DNA from: Verrucomicrobiia bacterium
GTDB taxonomy: Bacteria; Verrucomicrobiota; Verrucomicrobiia; Verrucomicrobiales; DEV007
Length of the DNA: 64,000 nucleotides
Direction: 5' to 3'
Assembly (NCBI GenBank): GCA_030427505.1
Contig: JAUICH010000014.1
Span: forward strand, 62,001 to 126,000
The translations under genes and the position numbers were made by a program. The notes below the pieces were generated by a model. That model was not told the DNA's origin. It saw only the letters and a list, made by a program, of their open reading frames with translations, and did no database searches. Shown here piece by piece: positions 42,691-51,823 of the stretch (position 1 is the first letter of the stretch; each line of letters starts with the position of its first letter).

Positions 42691-44853
42691 ATGAAAACCA
42701 CTATCGAACCCACCCCGGCCTCCGCTCCCGAAACGCGGGACCCCTCCGTGGACGCCAACTCCGCTTCGGCGAGTATCCGCCGGGAAGTGCGGGAGGATGG
42801 CCTGGTCCTGCTGACCTTTGACCGCCCGGACAGTTCGGCGAATATCTTCGACCGGGAGACGCTCCTGGAGTTGGAGGCGCACTTGGACTGGATCGCGGAG
42901 AAGAACGTGCTGCGCGGCCTTATTCTGAGAAGCGCCAAACCGTCTATCTTCCTGGCTGGAGCGGACATTAAGAGCCTTTCCACGCTCAGAGAAGAAGAAC
43001 TGGAAGCCTTCATCGAGCTGGGGCAACGGGTCTTTTCCAAACTGGCGCACCTGCCGCTGCCGAAGGTGGCGGCCATTCATGGCGTCTGCGTGGGCGGTGG
43101 CCTGGAAGTGGCCCTGGCCTGCGACTGGCGCGTGGTGAGCGACGATCACGCCACGAAACTGGGCCTCCCGGAAACCATGCTCGGCATTTTACCCGCCTGG
43201 GGAGGTTCTACCCGGCTGCCGCGACTGATCGGTTTGCCGAAAGCGCTCTCCCTGATCCTGACCGGAAAGATGGTGGATGCGCGCCATGCCGTGAAGCTGG
43301 GGGTGGCGGATGCCTATGGATTTCCCGAAAAACTGGAGGAACTGGCCCACCAGTATATAGATCGCGGCCAGCGTAAAAAGAAAGGCTTCCCCTTGCTGCA
43401 CAACCCCTTAAGCCGGGAGATTATCCGCATCAAGGCCAAGGGAGACGTGCTGAAGCAGTCCGGCGGCAACTATCCCGCGCCGGTGGAGGCCCTGAACGTG
43501 GCCGTCGATGGCGTGGGCCGTTCCGAGGAGCGTTCCCTGCTCGCGGAGCGGGAGGCGGTGCTGCGCCTGGCCAAGACCCCGCAGGCCGCCAACCTGATCC
43601 GTGTCTTCAACTTGCAGGAGCGCTCCAAGAAACGGCGCTACGCCACGGAAGCGGGAGTGGCGCCCAAGACGATCGCCAGCACAGCGGTCATTGGGGCGGG
43701 GGTGATGGGTTCCGGCATCGCCCAGTGGCTCAGCAGCCGCCAGTTGCCGGTCATCCTCCAGGACATTTCCGCCGAACGCGTCGCGGCCGGTCTGAAGTCT
43801 ATTTACAAATTGTATGCCGGAGGAGTGAAACGCCACCTCTTCACGAAGACCGAGGCCGAACGGCGCTCAGACCTGATCACTCCGGCCCACCAGCCCGTGC
43901 CGCTGAAGCGTTGCGATCTGGTGATCGAGGCCGCCACGGAAGACCTGGCCATCAAGCGGAAGATCTTCGCGGACCTGTGCCGCCGGACTTCGGACGAGAC
44001 GGTGCTGGCCACGAACACCTCGGCCCTGCCTCTGAAGGGGCTGGTGACTTCCGAGGGCGTGACCCATCCCGAGCGCATCGTGGGGCTGCATTTCTTCAAT
44101 CCCGTGCACCGGATGAAACTGGTGGAGATCGTGGTGACGGACACCACCACCGGCGAAACCGTGGAAACGGCCCTAAAGTTCGTCCGCCAGATTGGTAAGC
44201 TGCCGGTGGTGGTGAAGGACCATCCGGGCTTCCTGGTGAACCGGATTCTCATGCCCTACCTCATCGAAGCCGGACGGCTCTACGACCGGGGCGTGGACCC
44301 CGAAGTCATCGACGCGGCGATGCGCGACTTTGGCATGCCGATGGGGCCCCTGCGTCTGCTGGACGAAGTGGGGCTGGACGTGGCCCTGCATGTGGCCCGT
44401 ACCATGGAGAAAGCCTTTGGCTCGCGGATGAGCATTCCCGAAGTGTTCACCCGCATCGTGGACAGCGGCAATTTTGGCCGGAAAGCGGGTCACGGTTTCT
44501 ACCGCTACGGCGGCAAGGGCGAGCCCAAGGTCAGTCAGGCGGCGCTAAACTGCCGCACGGCGCTGGATCGCGAACCGGCGAATTTGACCCGCGAAGACAT
44601 TCAGGACCGCCTGGTGCTGCTGATGGTGAACGAGGCCTTCCGCTGCCTGGAAGAAGGCGTCACGGACAGTCCGGAAGACGTGGACTTCGCCATGATCATG
44701 GGCACCGGCTTCGCGCCCTTCCGGGGCGGGCCCATGCGGTATGCCGAGACCGAGGGCCTGAAGAAAGTCGCGGGCCGGCTGGTCCGCCTGGCCGAGGAGG
44801 AAGGCGAACGCTTCTCCCCCTGCGGCCTGCTCATGGAAAAGGCCCAGGACTAA
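42691..44853 (+). CDS. fadJ: Multifunctional enoyl-CoA hydratase / 3-hydroxyacyl-CoA dehydrogenase
   Basis: A 720-residue FadB/FadJ-type enzyme performing the second and third steps of beta-oxidation. The N-terminal crotonase domain has 'IFLAGADIKSLSTL' and 'HGVCVGGGLEVALACDWRVVSDDHATKLGLPETMLGILPAWGGSTRLPRLIG' with the catalytic Glu pair. The NAD-binding domain starts 'TAVIGAGVMGSGIAQWLSSRQLPVILQDIS' near residue 330, followed by 'GLHFFNPVHRMKLVEIVVTD' and the C-terminal 3HCDH domains. An unusual 30-residue N-terminal extension is Pro/Ser/Thr-rich. FadJ and FadB types cannot be separated with certainty. Confidence 0.92.
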   Translation: MKTTIEPTPASAPETRDPSVDANSASASIRREVREDGLVLLTFDRPDSSANIFDRETLLELEAHLDWIAEKNVLRGLILRSAKPSIFLAGADIKSLSTLREEELEAFIELGQRVFSKLAHLPLPKVAAIHGVCVGGGLEVALACDWRVVSDDHATKLGLPETMLGILPAWGGSTRLPRLIGLPKALSLILTGKMVDARHAVKLGVADAYGFPEKLEELAHQYIDRGQRKKKGFPLLHNPLSREIIRIKAKGDVLKQSGGNYPAPVEALNVAVDGVGRSEERSLLAEREAVLRLAKTPQAANLIRVFNLQERSKKRRYATEAGVAPKTIASTAVIGAGVMGSGIAQWLSSRQLPVILQDISAERVAAGLKSIYKLYAGGVKRHLFTKTEAERRSDLITPAHQPVPLKRCDLVIEAATEDLAIKRKIFADLCRRTSDETVLATNTSALPLKGLVTSEGVTHPERIVGLHFFNPVHRMKLVEIVVTDTTTGETVETALKFVRQIGKLPVVVKDHPGFLVNRILMPYLIEAGRLYDRGVDPEVIDAAMRDFGMPMGPLRLLDEVGLDVALHVARTMEKAFGSRMSIPEVFTRIVDSGNFGRKAGHGFYRYGGKGEPKVSQAALNCRTALDREPANLTREDIQDRLVLLMVNEAFRCLEEGVTDSPEDVDFAMIMGTGFAPFRGGPMRYAETEGLKKVAGRLVRLAEEEGERFSPCGLLMEKAQD

Positions 44854-44897
44854 CAAGGACCGAAACTTTTACCTCTTTAGAAAGGAAACACACACCC

Positions 44898-46775
44898 ATG
44901 AAAGAATCCCCCGAAACCGAGAAGCCGCACGACGCGGTGATCGATACCTCAAAAATGACCGCCGGAGAGCGGGCCGCGCTGGAGATGACCGAAGCGGCGC
45001 GAGAACAGGCGGGCGAGCGCAACAGCTTTGCCGGGTCCCTCTTCATGGGGCGGCCCGACTTTTCCTCCCTGGCGCCGTTCCCGGCCCAGAGCGTGGAGGA
45101 CCGGGACCAGGGCGACGCCTTCCTGCAACGCCTGACCAATTTCCTGGACTCTAACACCGACCCGGACGCGATCGACCGCGAGGGCGAGATCCCGGACGAA
45201 GTGTTCGAGGGCCTGGCGAAGCTGGGCGCCTTTGGCATTAAGATTCCCACCAAGTACGGCGGCCTGGGCCTGTCCCAGACCAACTACTCCCGCGCCGCGA
45301 TGGAACTGGGCGCACGGGACGGGAACCTGACGGCTTTGCTGTCCGCCCACCAGTCCATTGGCGTGCCACAGCCGGTCATCGTTTTCGGCACCGAGGAGCA
45401 GAAGGAGAAATACCTGACCCGCTGCGCGGCGGGCGAGGTGTCCGCCTTTGCCCTGACCGAGCCAGAGGTGGGGTCCGACCCCGCCAAGATGAAGACCCTG
45501 GCCACGCCCACGGAGGACGGAAAACACTTCCTCATCAATGGCGAGAAACTCTGGTGCACCAACAGCCTGAAGGCTGGGCTGATCGTGGTGATGGCCAAGA
45601 CACCCGCGCCGGAAGGGAAACCGGAATCGGCCAAACCCATCACGGCCTTCGTGGTGGACATGGACACACCCGGCATCGAGATCACGCACCGCTGCCGCTT
45701 CATGGGGCTGAAGGCGCTCTACAATGGCGTCGTCCGCTTTACCAACGTGAAGGTGCCGCGGGAGAACATCATCCTGGCCGAAGGCCGGGGCCTGAAAGTG
45801 GCGCTGACCACGCTGAACACCGGACGCATCACGCTGCCGGCGGCCTGTGTCGGCATGAGCCGGGAGTGCCTGCGTATTTCCTCCGAGTGGGCGCGGAAAC
45901 GCGAACAGTGGGGCGCGCCGATCGGGAAGCATGACGCCATTGCTCAGAAACTGGCGGCCATGGATGCCGATACCCTGGCCATGGAAGCCATGGTGCGCTA
46001 CACCTCCGCGCTGGTGGACCGCGACAAAAAGGCGGACATCCGCATCGAGGCGGCCTTCGGCAAGATGTGGGGCTCCGAACGCGCCTGGGACATTGTGGAT
46101 GACACCATGCAGATCCGGGGCGGACGCGGCTACGAAACCGCGGACTCCCTCAAAGCACGGGGCGAAGAACCCATCCCGGTCGAGCGCATGCTGCGGGACT
46201 GCCGGATCAATACCATCTTTGAAGGGTCCAGCGAGATCATGCGGCTCTTCATCGCCCGCGAAGCCCTGGACCCGCACCTGAAAGTGGGCGGTCCCGTGCT
46301 GAACAGCCGGGCGCCGATGAAGAAACGGCTGACCGCCGCGATGAAAGCCGCCTGGCATTACGCCAAGTGGTACCCCGGCCTGTGGCTGCCGCGCTTTACC
46401 AGCGGAGCCTCCGGAGACCTGGCGCCGGAAGTGCGCGCGGAGCTGCGCCGGGTGCGCAACCTGAGCCGGAAACTGGCCCGCCGCCTCTTCCACGCCATGC
46501 TGCGGCACGGTCCGAAGCTGGAGAAGAAACAGGCCCTGCTGGGCCGGTTCGTGGACATCGGCGCGGAACTCTTCGCGCTTTCGACCCTGGCCAGCTACAC
46601 CGGGCACCTCATCGCCTCCGGCGAAGCCGCGAAACACGGCGGCCGCGAAACCCTGCTGAGGAAGCTAAGCTACTTCAGCAAGCGCTCCCGCCTCAGCATC
46701 GCGGAAAGCTTCCGCGGCATCCGCCACAACGCCGACGCCGAAGGCTACCGCCTGGCGCGCGGCGTATTGGAGTAG
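44898..46775 (+). CDS. Acyl-CoA dehydrogenase, FadE-like
   Basis: A 625-residue FAD enzyme that makes the trans-2 double bond in the first step of beta-oxidation. Domain order: N-terminal helical ('VFEGLAKLGAFGIKIPTKYGGLGLSQTNYSRAAMELG'), middle beta ('AFALTEPEVGSDPAKMKTLATPTEDGKHFLINGEKLWCTNSLKAGLIVVMAKT'), C-terminal helical ('QWGAPIGKHDAIAQKLAAMDADTLAMEAMVRYTS', 'MQIRGGRGYETADSL', 'INTIFEGSSEIMRLFIAREALDPH'). A further C-terminal domain of about 150 residues makes it longer than simple dehydrogenases (about 380) and close to long-chain types. It is last in the lipid operon. Confidence 0.93.
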   Translation: MKESPETEKPHDAVIDTSKMTAGERAALEMTEAAREQAGERNSFAGSLFMGRPDFSSLAPFPAQSVEDRDQGDAFLQRLTNFLDSNTDPDAIDREGEIPDEVFEGLAKLGAFGIKIPTKYGGLGLSQTNYSRAAMELGARDGNLTALLSAHQSIGVPQPVIVFGTEEQKEKYLTRCAAGEVSAFALTEPEVGSDPAKMKTLATPTEDGKHFLINGEKLWCTNSLKAGLIVVMAKTPAPEGKPESAKPITAFVVDMDTPGIEITHRCRFMGLKALYNGVVRFTNVKVPRENIILAEGRGLKVALTTLNTGRITLPAACVGMSRECLRISSEWARKREQWGAPIGKHDAIAQKLAAMDADTLAMEAMVRYTSALVDRDKKADIRIEAAFGKMWGSERAWDIVDDTMQIRGGRGYETADSLKARGEEPIPVERMLRDCRINTIFEGSSEIMRLFIAREALDPHLKVGGPVLNSRAPMKKRLTAAMKAAWHYAKWYPGLWLPRFTSGASGDLAPEVRAELRRVRNLSRKLARRLFHAMLRHGPKLEKKQALLGRFVDIGAELFALSTLASYTGHLIASGEAAKHGGRETLLRKLSYFSKRSRLSIAESFRGIRHNADAEGYRLARGVLE

Positions 46776-46991
46776 GGAGTGTCTTAGTTTTAATGGTAAT
46801 CCGGTCAAGCCGGGCCGTTCGACGGCGCAGATTGGCGCTGACAAATCCTGGATGCGGTCGCTTGACCGGGGCCAACGGCCCGGCGCATGCCAGCCTGGGG
46901 CGCGAGCCCCAGGAAATCCTCATTCAAATGACGTCCCGAGCCCCGAAGGGGCGACAGCGCTTTCAGCCCGCGATGGGGCTTGACCCGGAGT

Positions 46992-47040
46992 CCTAGGGCT
47001 GACGCCCCAGGCTAAGCGCTGCCGGGCCTTCAGCCCTTGG
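46992..47040 (+). repeat. Double-hairpin intergenic repeat, copy 5
   Basis: CCTAGGGCTGACGCCCCAGG, linker with AAGCGC, then GGGCCTTCAGCCC. The gap 46776-47198 also has a shorter hairpin near 46888 (CCTGGGGCGCGAGCCCCAGG) and no convincing gene. Confidence 0.65.
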
Positions 47041-47198
47041 GATGGGAACTTTTTGCGGCGCTGTGGCCGTATTGCAGAAAGCGTAACCGGAAAAGATATC
47101 TGTAAACGCAAGTGAGACGGAGGAAATCCCGGTCACACGTAGCAGGTGCGGCTACGACCCAGTTAATGATGCTCTAACCGGTTTCACTCGGTTACACC

Positions 47199-47684
47199 TT
47201 ACATATTGCCGGCGACGATCAGAATCCCGATTAGAATGAGCGAAAGCGAGATGATCAGCATGATGCCGGTAAACTTCCAGTAGGCACGCTGTTGATTCAG
47301 CGCTTCTTCCAAGTCTCTGACCGAATAGGAAGATTCGAGGGATTTGATAAATCCGCCGTATTTCCAAAGCTTCATGGCCGGATAGAAAAAGAGGAGGCCA
47401 AAGAGAATGTTGATGATGGAGCCTAAGGTTCTGCCGACCATGTAAGGGACCGACCCGGAGCCCGTAATGGGATCGATACCCGTGGAGCTTCCGATGACGA
47501 GCATCACAATTCCCCACAGGAGGTAGAAGGTGGCTCCGATGATCCCTAGCACGCCCACAAAACGGACCCAGCCCCTGGTCCTGCGAAGGTGGTCCATGAC
47601 CACATTGGTGATAAGGGTCGTCTCGCCGGAACCCCCGCGTTGGACGAGATCTGCTTCGGGGCTGGAATATGGATTGTCGCTCAT
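47199..47684 (-). CDS. DUF5362-like membrane protein with NPYSSP motif
   Basis: A 161-residue protein. It starts 'MSDNPYSSPEADLVQ', an N-terminal motif frequent in PVC-bacterial membrane proteins, followed by three or four hydrophobic segments ('VRFVGVLGIIGATFYLLWGIVMLVIG', 'IINILFGLLFFYPAMKLWKYG', 'FTGIMLIISLSLILIGILIVAG') and the 'DLEEALNQQRAYWKFTGI' block typical of DUF5362. Function unknown. Confidence 0.72.
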   Translation of the reverse strand: MSDNPYSSPEADLVQRGGSGETTLITNVVMDHLRRTRGWVRFVGVLGIIGATFYLLWGIVMLVIGSSTGIDPITGSGSVPYMVGRTLGSIINILFGLLFFYPAMKLWKYGGFIKSLESSYSVRDLEEALNQQRAYWKFTGIMLIISLSLILIGILIVAGNM

Positions 47685-47878
47685 GGCTGTCTTGGATGGA
47701 AGCTAGTGGAATGACAGGCGTTCTGTCTAGGCTCGGCAGTACTGTCAAGCCTATATGGGTAACAAGAATTGGGCCATTCTTAGCCTGTCGAGATTTGAAA
47801 ATCCCCTGAGACGCTGAGAGCCTTACGGTTAGGTCTTGCCGGAACCTCCTGAAACGCCGCGGGGCGGGCGACTTCGCC

Positions 47879-48529
47879 TTACTGCACGGACCCCACCTGA
47901 CGCGTCAGGTCGCGGATGTCCTGATCCAGCAGACTGTTAGGCTGGGCCTTGAAGTCCTTGTCCAGATCTTCCAGAGCGGCGCGGGCGTGGGCGGGCTTTC
48001 CGGCGTCGAGGCAGCGCTCCACGTAGGGGCGGACCAGGTTGTAAAACAAGTGGCCGCCCGCGTTCGTGCGGAACCGGGCCATGGCGCGGCCGTAGTCTTC
48101 CTGGGCGGCGTCCCATTCGCCCTGGTCCAGGCGCAGAAAGATCGACTCCGCCGCCACGGTGATGGCCAGGTCGAAGCGTTCCGATTTGTTCTCCAACTGA
48201 ATCTCCCGCTCCAGCCGCTCCGCCGCCCGTTCATCGCCGGTCGTGCGGTAGAGGTTCAAGAGCTGCACCTGCCCGCGCAGCCGCAGATCCGTTTCGTCAT
48301 GGAAATTCGTGGCCCAGCGTTTCCAGAAGGCTTCCATCGTTTCCGGTGGCGCCTGCTTCGCCTCCAGCCAGCCGGCTTCCAGTTCCCAGGTGCTGACCAG
48401 GCGCGGCATGTACTTCCGTGCATAGCGGATCAGTTCCGGATAGCTGGCGTGCTCCGTGTTCATCGCCGCCCATTGCAGGGTGAGCTGGCAGCGTTCGTAG
48501 TTGAAGGTCCGCGTCAGGTCGGAGATCAT
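47879..48529 (-). CDS. C-terminal part of a frameshifted transglutaminase-like protein
   Basis: The frame of 216 codons from an ATG at 48529 continues the protein begun at 49682. Reading this frame upstream gives 'YPVGTTFDPQTWRRITDAQFRF' directly before its first Met, so the true coding sequence joins the upstream gene at about 48596. The content is helical and TPR-like ('FDLAITVAAESIFLRLDQGEWDAAQEDYGRAMARFRTN', 'GKPAHARAALEDLDKDF'). It probably forms the C-terminal domain of a protein of about 600 residues; whether it is translated separately is unknown. Confidence 0.6.
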   Translation of the reverse strand: MISDLTRTFNYERCQLTLQWAAMNTEHASYPELIRYARKYMPRLVSTWELEAGWLEAKQAPPETMEAFWKRWATNFHDETDLRLRGQVQLLNLYRTTGDERAAERLEREIQLENKSERFDLAITVAAESIFLRLDQGEWDAAQEDYGRAMARFRTNAGGHLFYNLVRPYVERCLDAGKPAHARAALEDLDKDFKAQPNSLLDQDIRDLTRQVGSVQ

Positions 48530-48572
48530 GAATCGGAACTGCGCGTCGGTGATGCGCCGCCAGGTCTGAGGA

Positions 48573-49682
48573 TCAAAGGTAGTGCCGACGGGATACTTCG
48601 CTCTTGATGCGGTTTACGTCCAGCTCCCACTGGCCGCGCTCCGCCAGGTAGCCCACCCAGGCGTGCCCTCCCGACCGGCCCTGGCCCATGAAGAGGATGG
48701 TGGGTATGCCCTTGGCCTTGCCCGTTTCCGAAACGAAGAAGGCTTGGTCCGCGCAGATGCCGCCGCGCTTCCCGATCTCCGCCAGCTTGTACGCTTCCTC
48801 GTGCGGCCACAGGAAATGCCCCTCCTGCGCGCGGGGAACATCGTAGCGGATGGAGGAGTAGAGCGCCGTCAGGTAAGACGGGTTCTTTAGCTCGATCTGC
48901 TGCACGTATTGCAACTCCGAAAACGCCAAGGGCGTGTCCACCATATAGGTCAGGTCTTTCACGGGAAGGTCCGCCGGGTCCAGCATCAGCCCGCCCGTCC
49001 CGGCGGCCTTCGTGAAGAACTCAAAGCGCCGCTCCGGTTCCAGGTCGCCAGCGGGGAGCCATTCTTTCTTGGTGAAAGGGTGCGGCCAGGCGTCAGGGAA
49101 GGGTTGATCGAACACCACGGCAAAAGCCACCGCCAGGGCGGGGTAGTGACGCAGCGCCTCCGGCTGGCGGGTGGCGATGCGGCAGAGAATCTCCAGCGCC
49201 TTCGGCGCATCGTCGCCGGGGTTCACCGAGCGCACGAAGAGCTTCGGCACCTCGTGCTGCAAGCTCAGGCCGCGAAAAGCTTCCGCGACCGCCGGGTCTG
49301 TCTTCAGCGCGGAGCTGTCCGGCGCGCGGAGGTACAGGTCCAGCCAGCGCAGGTGCACCAGCCAGCCCTGGACGTGGTCATTTTCCATGGCGCGCTCGAT
49401 GCCGTGGCGTTCTTGCGCGTAGAGGAGGGCGTCGTGCAACTCATCCCGCGCCGCCGGCCAGCCGCCAGGGTCCGGGTGCGCCGTCCACCAGTCCACCAGG
49501 TGCGCCTCAGTAAAGGTCGTCAGCGTGGGCCGGGATTCCGCGACGGCCCGCGGCGCCGGGCCGGTGACCAGAAAAGCTAAGATAAGAGGAAGGGCCGCGG
49601 TAAGGCCCATGGAGTAGGGCACCCGTGCCCGGCGGCGCAGCTGGAACCCTTTTCCCCAAGCCATGCGCGGCTTCCTCTTCAC
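48573..49682 (-). CDS. Transglutaminase-like protein, N-terminal part, interrupted by a frameshift
   Basis: 369 codons from a GTG at 49682 (GTGA overlap with the upstream gene) encode an exported protein; the better signal peptide starts at the Met at 49610 (MGLTAALPLILAFLVTGPAPRAVAE). A papain/transglutaminase-like triad is suggested by 'GKRGGICADQAFFVSETGKAKGIPTILFMGQGRSGGHAWVGYL' (Cys and His) followed by 'QWELDVNR' (Asp). The frame changes at 48596: E362 is followed by VSRRHYL and a stop, whereas skipping one base gives YPVGTTFDPQTWR. This is a mutation or sequencing error unless frameshifting is programmed. Confidence 0.72.
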   Translation of the reverse strand: MKRKPRMAWGKGFQLRRRARVPYSMGLTAALPLILAFLVTGPAPRAVAESRPTLTTFTEAHLVDWWTAHPDPGGWPAARDELHDALLYAQERHGIERAMENDHVQGWLVHLRWLDLYLRAPDSSALKTDPAVAEAFRGLSLQHEVPKLFVRSVNPGDDAPKALEILCRIATRQPEALRHYPALAVAFAVVFDQPFPDAWPHPFTKKEWLPAGDLEPERRFEFFTKAAGTGGLMLDPADLPVKDLTYMVDTPLAFSELQYVQQIELKNPSYLTALYSSIRYDVPRAQEGHFLWPHEEAYKLAEIGKRGGICADQAFFVSETGKAKGIPTILFMGQGRSGGHAWVGYLAERGQWELDVNRIKSEVSRRHYL

Positions 49683-50197
49683 GAAACCGGCGGCTTAACC
49701 GTGGGCGCCAGGCGGTTCCACAGGTTGGTCAACTGAAACCCGGCTTCCGGATTCTCGTGCAGATGCTTCTGGGCCTGCCGGTAGAGCTTGGCGGCTTCTG
49801 GCACATCGTCAAACTCCTTCAGCAACAGCTCGATGGCCCCTTCATAGGCGGGCAGCTCCGCCGGGTAGAACTGGAGGATCTTCCGGTACTCCGCCAGCGC
49901 TTCCTCGTAGCGGCCCTTCTCCACATAAAACTCCGGCAGCTTGTAGTTCAGAACCGGTTTGGAGAACCGTCCGCCGGGAAAAAAGAACGAGTCCACAAGC
50001 GCGGAGATCGGCGCCATGACGAGCCGCATCAGTTCAGGAATGACGAACAGCGCCGCCAGGAGGATCAGCGCGACCTGGAGAAACACGAACGGTCCGTCCG
50101 AGCTTTCCCGGGCGCGCGGCGCCATGATCAGAAACGAGGCCACGCACGCCGCCGCGAGGACCCCGCGAATAATCTTGCTGACCCACTTGGGTTCCAT
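49679..50197 (-). CDS. Membrane-anchored TPR-like protein
   Basis: A protein of about 172 residues with two hydrophobic segments near the N-terminus ('IIRGVLAAACVASFLIMAP' and 'FVFLQVALILLAALFVIPELM') and a short TPR region ('NYKLPEFYVEKGRYEEALAEYRKILQFYPAELPAYEGAIELLLKEF', 'DVPEAAKLYRQAQKHLHENPEAGF'). The ATG at 50197 begins a sensible N-terminus; the frame is open further upstream but that sequence looks non-coding. It overlaps the transglutaminase gene by four bases, so the two may act together. Function unknown. Confidence 0.65.
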   Translation of the reverse strand: MEPKWVSKIIRGVLAAACVASFLIMAPRARESSDGPFVFLQVALILLAALFVIPELMRLVMAPISALVDSFFFPGGRFSKPVLNYKLPEFYVEKGRYEEALAEYRKILQFYPAELPAYEGAIELLLKEFDDVPEAAKLYRQAQKHLHENPEAGFQLTNLWNRLAPTVKPPVS

Positions 50198-50377
50198 ACC
50201 AGCAGTACCATAGCTCCTCCCGGCAGGCTCAGGCAAGCGATTGCTATGGGCGCGGCGGCGGGACACGGAAGCGCTAATGGGACACGGAAACGCCACGCCT
50301 TGCGAGCCGGGAGGGCGCGGGTTTGGGGGGCAGGTTCGGCGCATGAGACGTTTTTTCCTTTCGCCGTCTTCTGGCTG

Positions 50378-50775
50378 ATGGCCGCCAGTCGGCAAACTGG
50401 ACCGGTGGAGACCGTTTCCGTGAGCCAGCCGTTCCGCCAAACTCTCCCGGCGGACAGTCAGGCGCGGGTCTCCATCCGGCTGGGAGAGGGGGACTACTTC
50501 ATGGGAACCGTGAAACGCCACACCGGCGGGTGCGCTGGCGGGCCTGGAGTTGCTCGGCTCTGGGGGCGCCCGCGTTCGCGATCTGCTACCGGTGCGCCAG
50601 CGGGGGGGAAATCCTCTTCACGGCGGAGAGGGCGGAGGACCATCAAGTCCGGATGGCCACGGGCGAGACTGGCGGCGAGATCGTGCTGACCTTGAACCGT
50701 GTGTTGTCTCTGGAAGAGCAGCGGCCCCTTCCGAAGTCGCTCCTGAGTCCCCGGCTCGACCGGCGACAGAGGTGA
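50378..50775 (+). pseudogene. Decayed gene fragment, resembles the pre-domain of CHAT/TPR proteins
   Basis: Three frames in turn give natural-looking protein. Frame 2: 'VSVSQPFRQTLPADSQARVSIRLGEGDYFMGTVKR'. Frame 3: 'GALAGLELLGSGGARVRDLLP'. Frame 1: 'GEILFTAERAEDHQVRMATGETGGEIVLTLNRVLSLEEQ'. Joined, they resemble the beta-sandwich found before CHAT domains (sugar/lipid-like 'l.l..G.....v.q.g.dv.l.l.gp.G' pattern). At least two frameshifts are needed, so this is likely a remnant. Much of the 50198-51066 gap is otherwise non-coding. Confidence 0.4.
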
Positions 50776-50992
50776 AACGCGATCTCCGAGCGCGTTCACG
50801 AGTGGCCTGACAAGTGTGAACAAAGGGAGAGGAGGACCTTGGTCATCCGATGCTAAAGCCCGGCAACACCGCCAGCGGCGGAGCATAAATAGATTTCGCT
50901 GTTCGATCTGGATCGCGCAATTCGCGAGTTTCCCACCAGTCCGGCCCGGACCCCGGAAGTCGGCGACCACCTCCACCAGCGACCGCCCTGGC

Positions 50993-51032
50993 TAAAAAAC
51001 CTCTGTGTCCTCTGCGCTCTCTGTGGTCAAAA
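50993..51032. repeat. Half of a CACAGAG-type repeat
   Basis: AACCTCTGTGTCCTCTGCGC then TCTCTGTGGTCAAAA matches the right arm of the hairpins in the 24042-24665 tandem duplication. The complementary left arm is not present. Confidence 0.6.
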
Positions 51033-51066
51033 TCCCCTGGTTCACGCTGTCCCAATCAGCGATCCC

Positions 51067-51813
51067 TTAGCTCTCACCCCCCTCCAAAATCATCCGCCGC
51101 AGTTCCCCCACCGGCCACTGCCCCGGCGCATTCGCCTCCCGTAAGAACCCATAGTTCAGCACCGACCCCGCCAGCGCCAACCGCGGCCGCGACACCTTCC
51201 CCAGCGGACCCATTCCCATCAAGCTGACGCGAAACGCAGCTGGGTCCGGGGCAGGGGACGGGAGGGCTGCCAGCGAGACCTCACCACAAAGGCTGACCAT
51301 CGCCGCCAGGTCCTCCTCGCGCTCCAGCCACACCGCCAGCTTTCCGATGTCCGCCCCCAGTTCCCGCGCCTTCCCCATCTGCTCCCGCAGCGTCTCCATT
51401 CCCGGGAACACCTCGAAATTGTGGTACGACAGCACCGCCTTTACCCCGGCCTCCCGCGCCGCTGCCACCGCCGGGGTCATCGCCACCGCCGAGCGGATCT
51501 CCGTGTCCATCAGCATCGCGTAGGGGAGGAACCGCGTGTAAAGCCCCAGCCGGGCCGCGTCGTCCAGGCCGTGCTCGCCCCCTTCCTCCGGGCACCGCGC
51601 CGTGATCAGCAGCGGCAGGGCAGGGGATACTGCCGCCGCCACCGATTCCGCCCGGTCCAGGCAGAGCAGCAGATTGTCCAGGCGGAACTCCAGCACGTCA
51701 CAACTCATCGCCAGCCCGGTGGGCCCGGTAGCCTCCACAAAGTCCAGATCCGCCGCCGAACACACCGGCGCCACCACGGCGGCCCGGCCTTCTGAAATAC
51801 CCTTAAAATCCAT
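51067..51813 (-). CDS. aroD: 3-dehydroquinate dehydratase, type I
   Basis: A 248-residue shikimate-pathway enzyme that dehydrates 3-dehydroquinate through a Schiff base. Diagnostic residues: 'DVLEFRLDNL' (EFRxD), 'PLLITARCPEEGGE', the catalytic His in 'KAVLSYHNFEVFPGM' (His131) and the Schiff-base Lys in 'GADIGKLAVWLE' (Lys158). Length matches the type I family. It is a single gene, divergent from the sugar transferase gene. Confidence 0.9.
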   Translation of the reverse strand: MDFKGISEGRAAVVAPVCSAADLDFVEATGPTGLAMSCDVLEFRLDNLLLCLDRAESVAAAVSPALPLLITARCPEEGGEHGLDDAARLGLYTRFLPYAMLMDTEIRSAVAMTPAVAAAREAGVKAVLSYHNFEVFPGMETLREQMGKARELGADIGKLAVWLEREEDLAAMVSLCGEVSLAALPSPAPDPAAFRVSLMGMGPLGKVSRPRLALAGSVLNYGFLREANAPGQWPVGELRRMILEGGES

Positions 51814-51823
51814 AGATTTCTAA

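Noticed and set aside
39861-44853. Olefin-synthesis (ole) cluster because a thiolase and an AMP ligase are adjacent
   Set aside because: The thiolase has normal degradative motifs and is followed by FadJ and FadE-type genes; no OleB or OleD partner is seen.
44949-46637. A 562-codon open frame on the minus strand
   Set aside because: It is antisense to the acyl-CoA dehydrogenase gene and low-complexity in Gly/His/Arg, as expected for a shadow.
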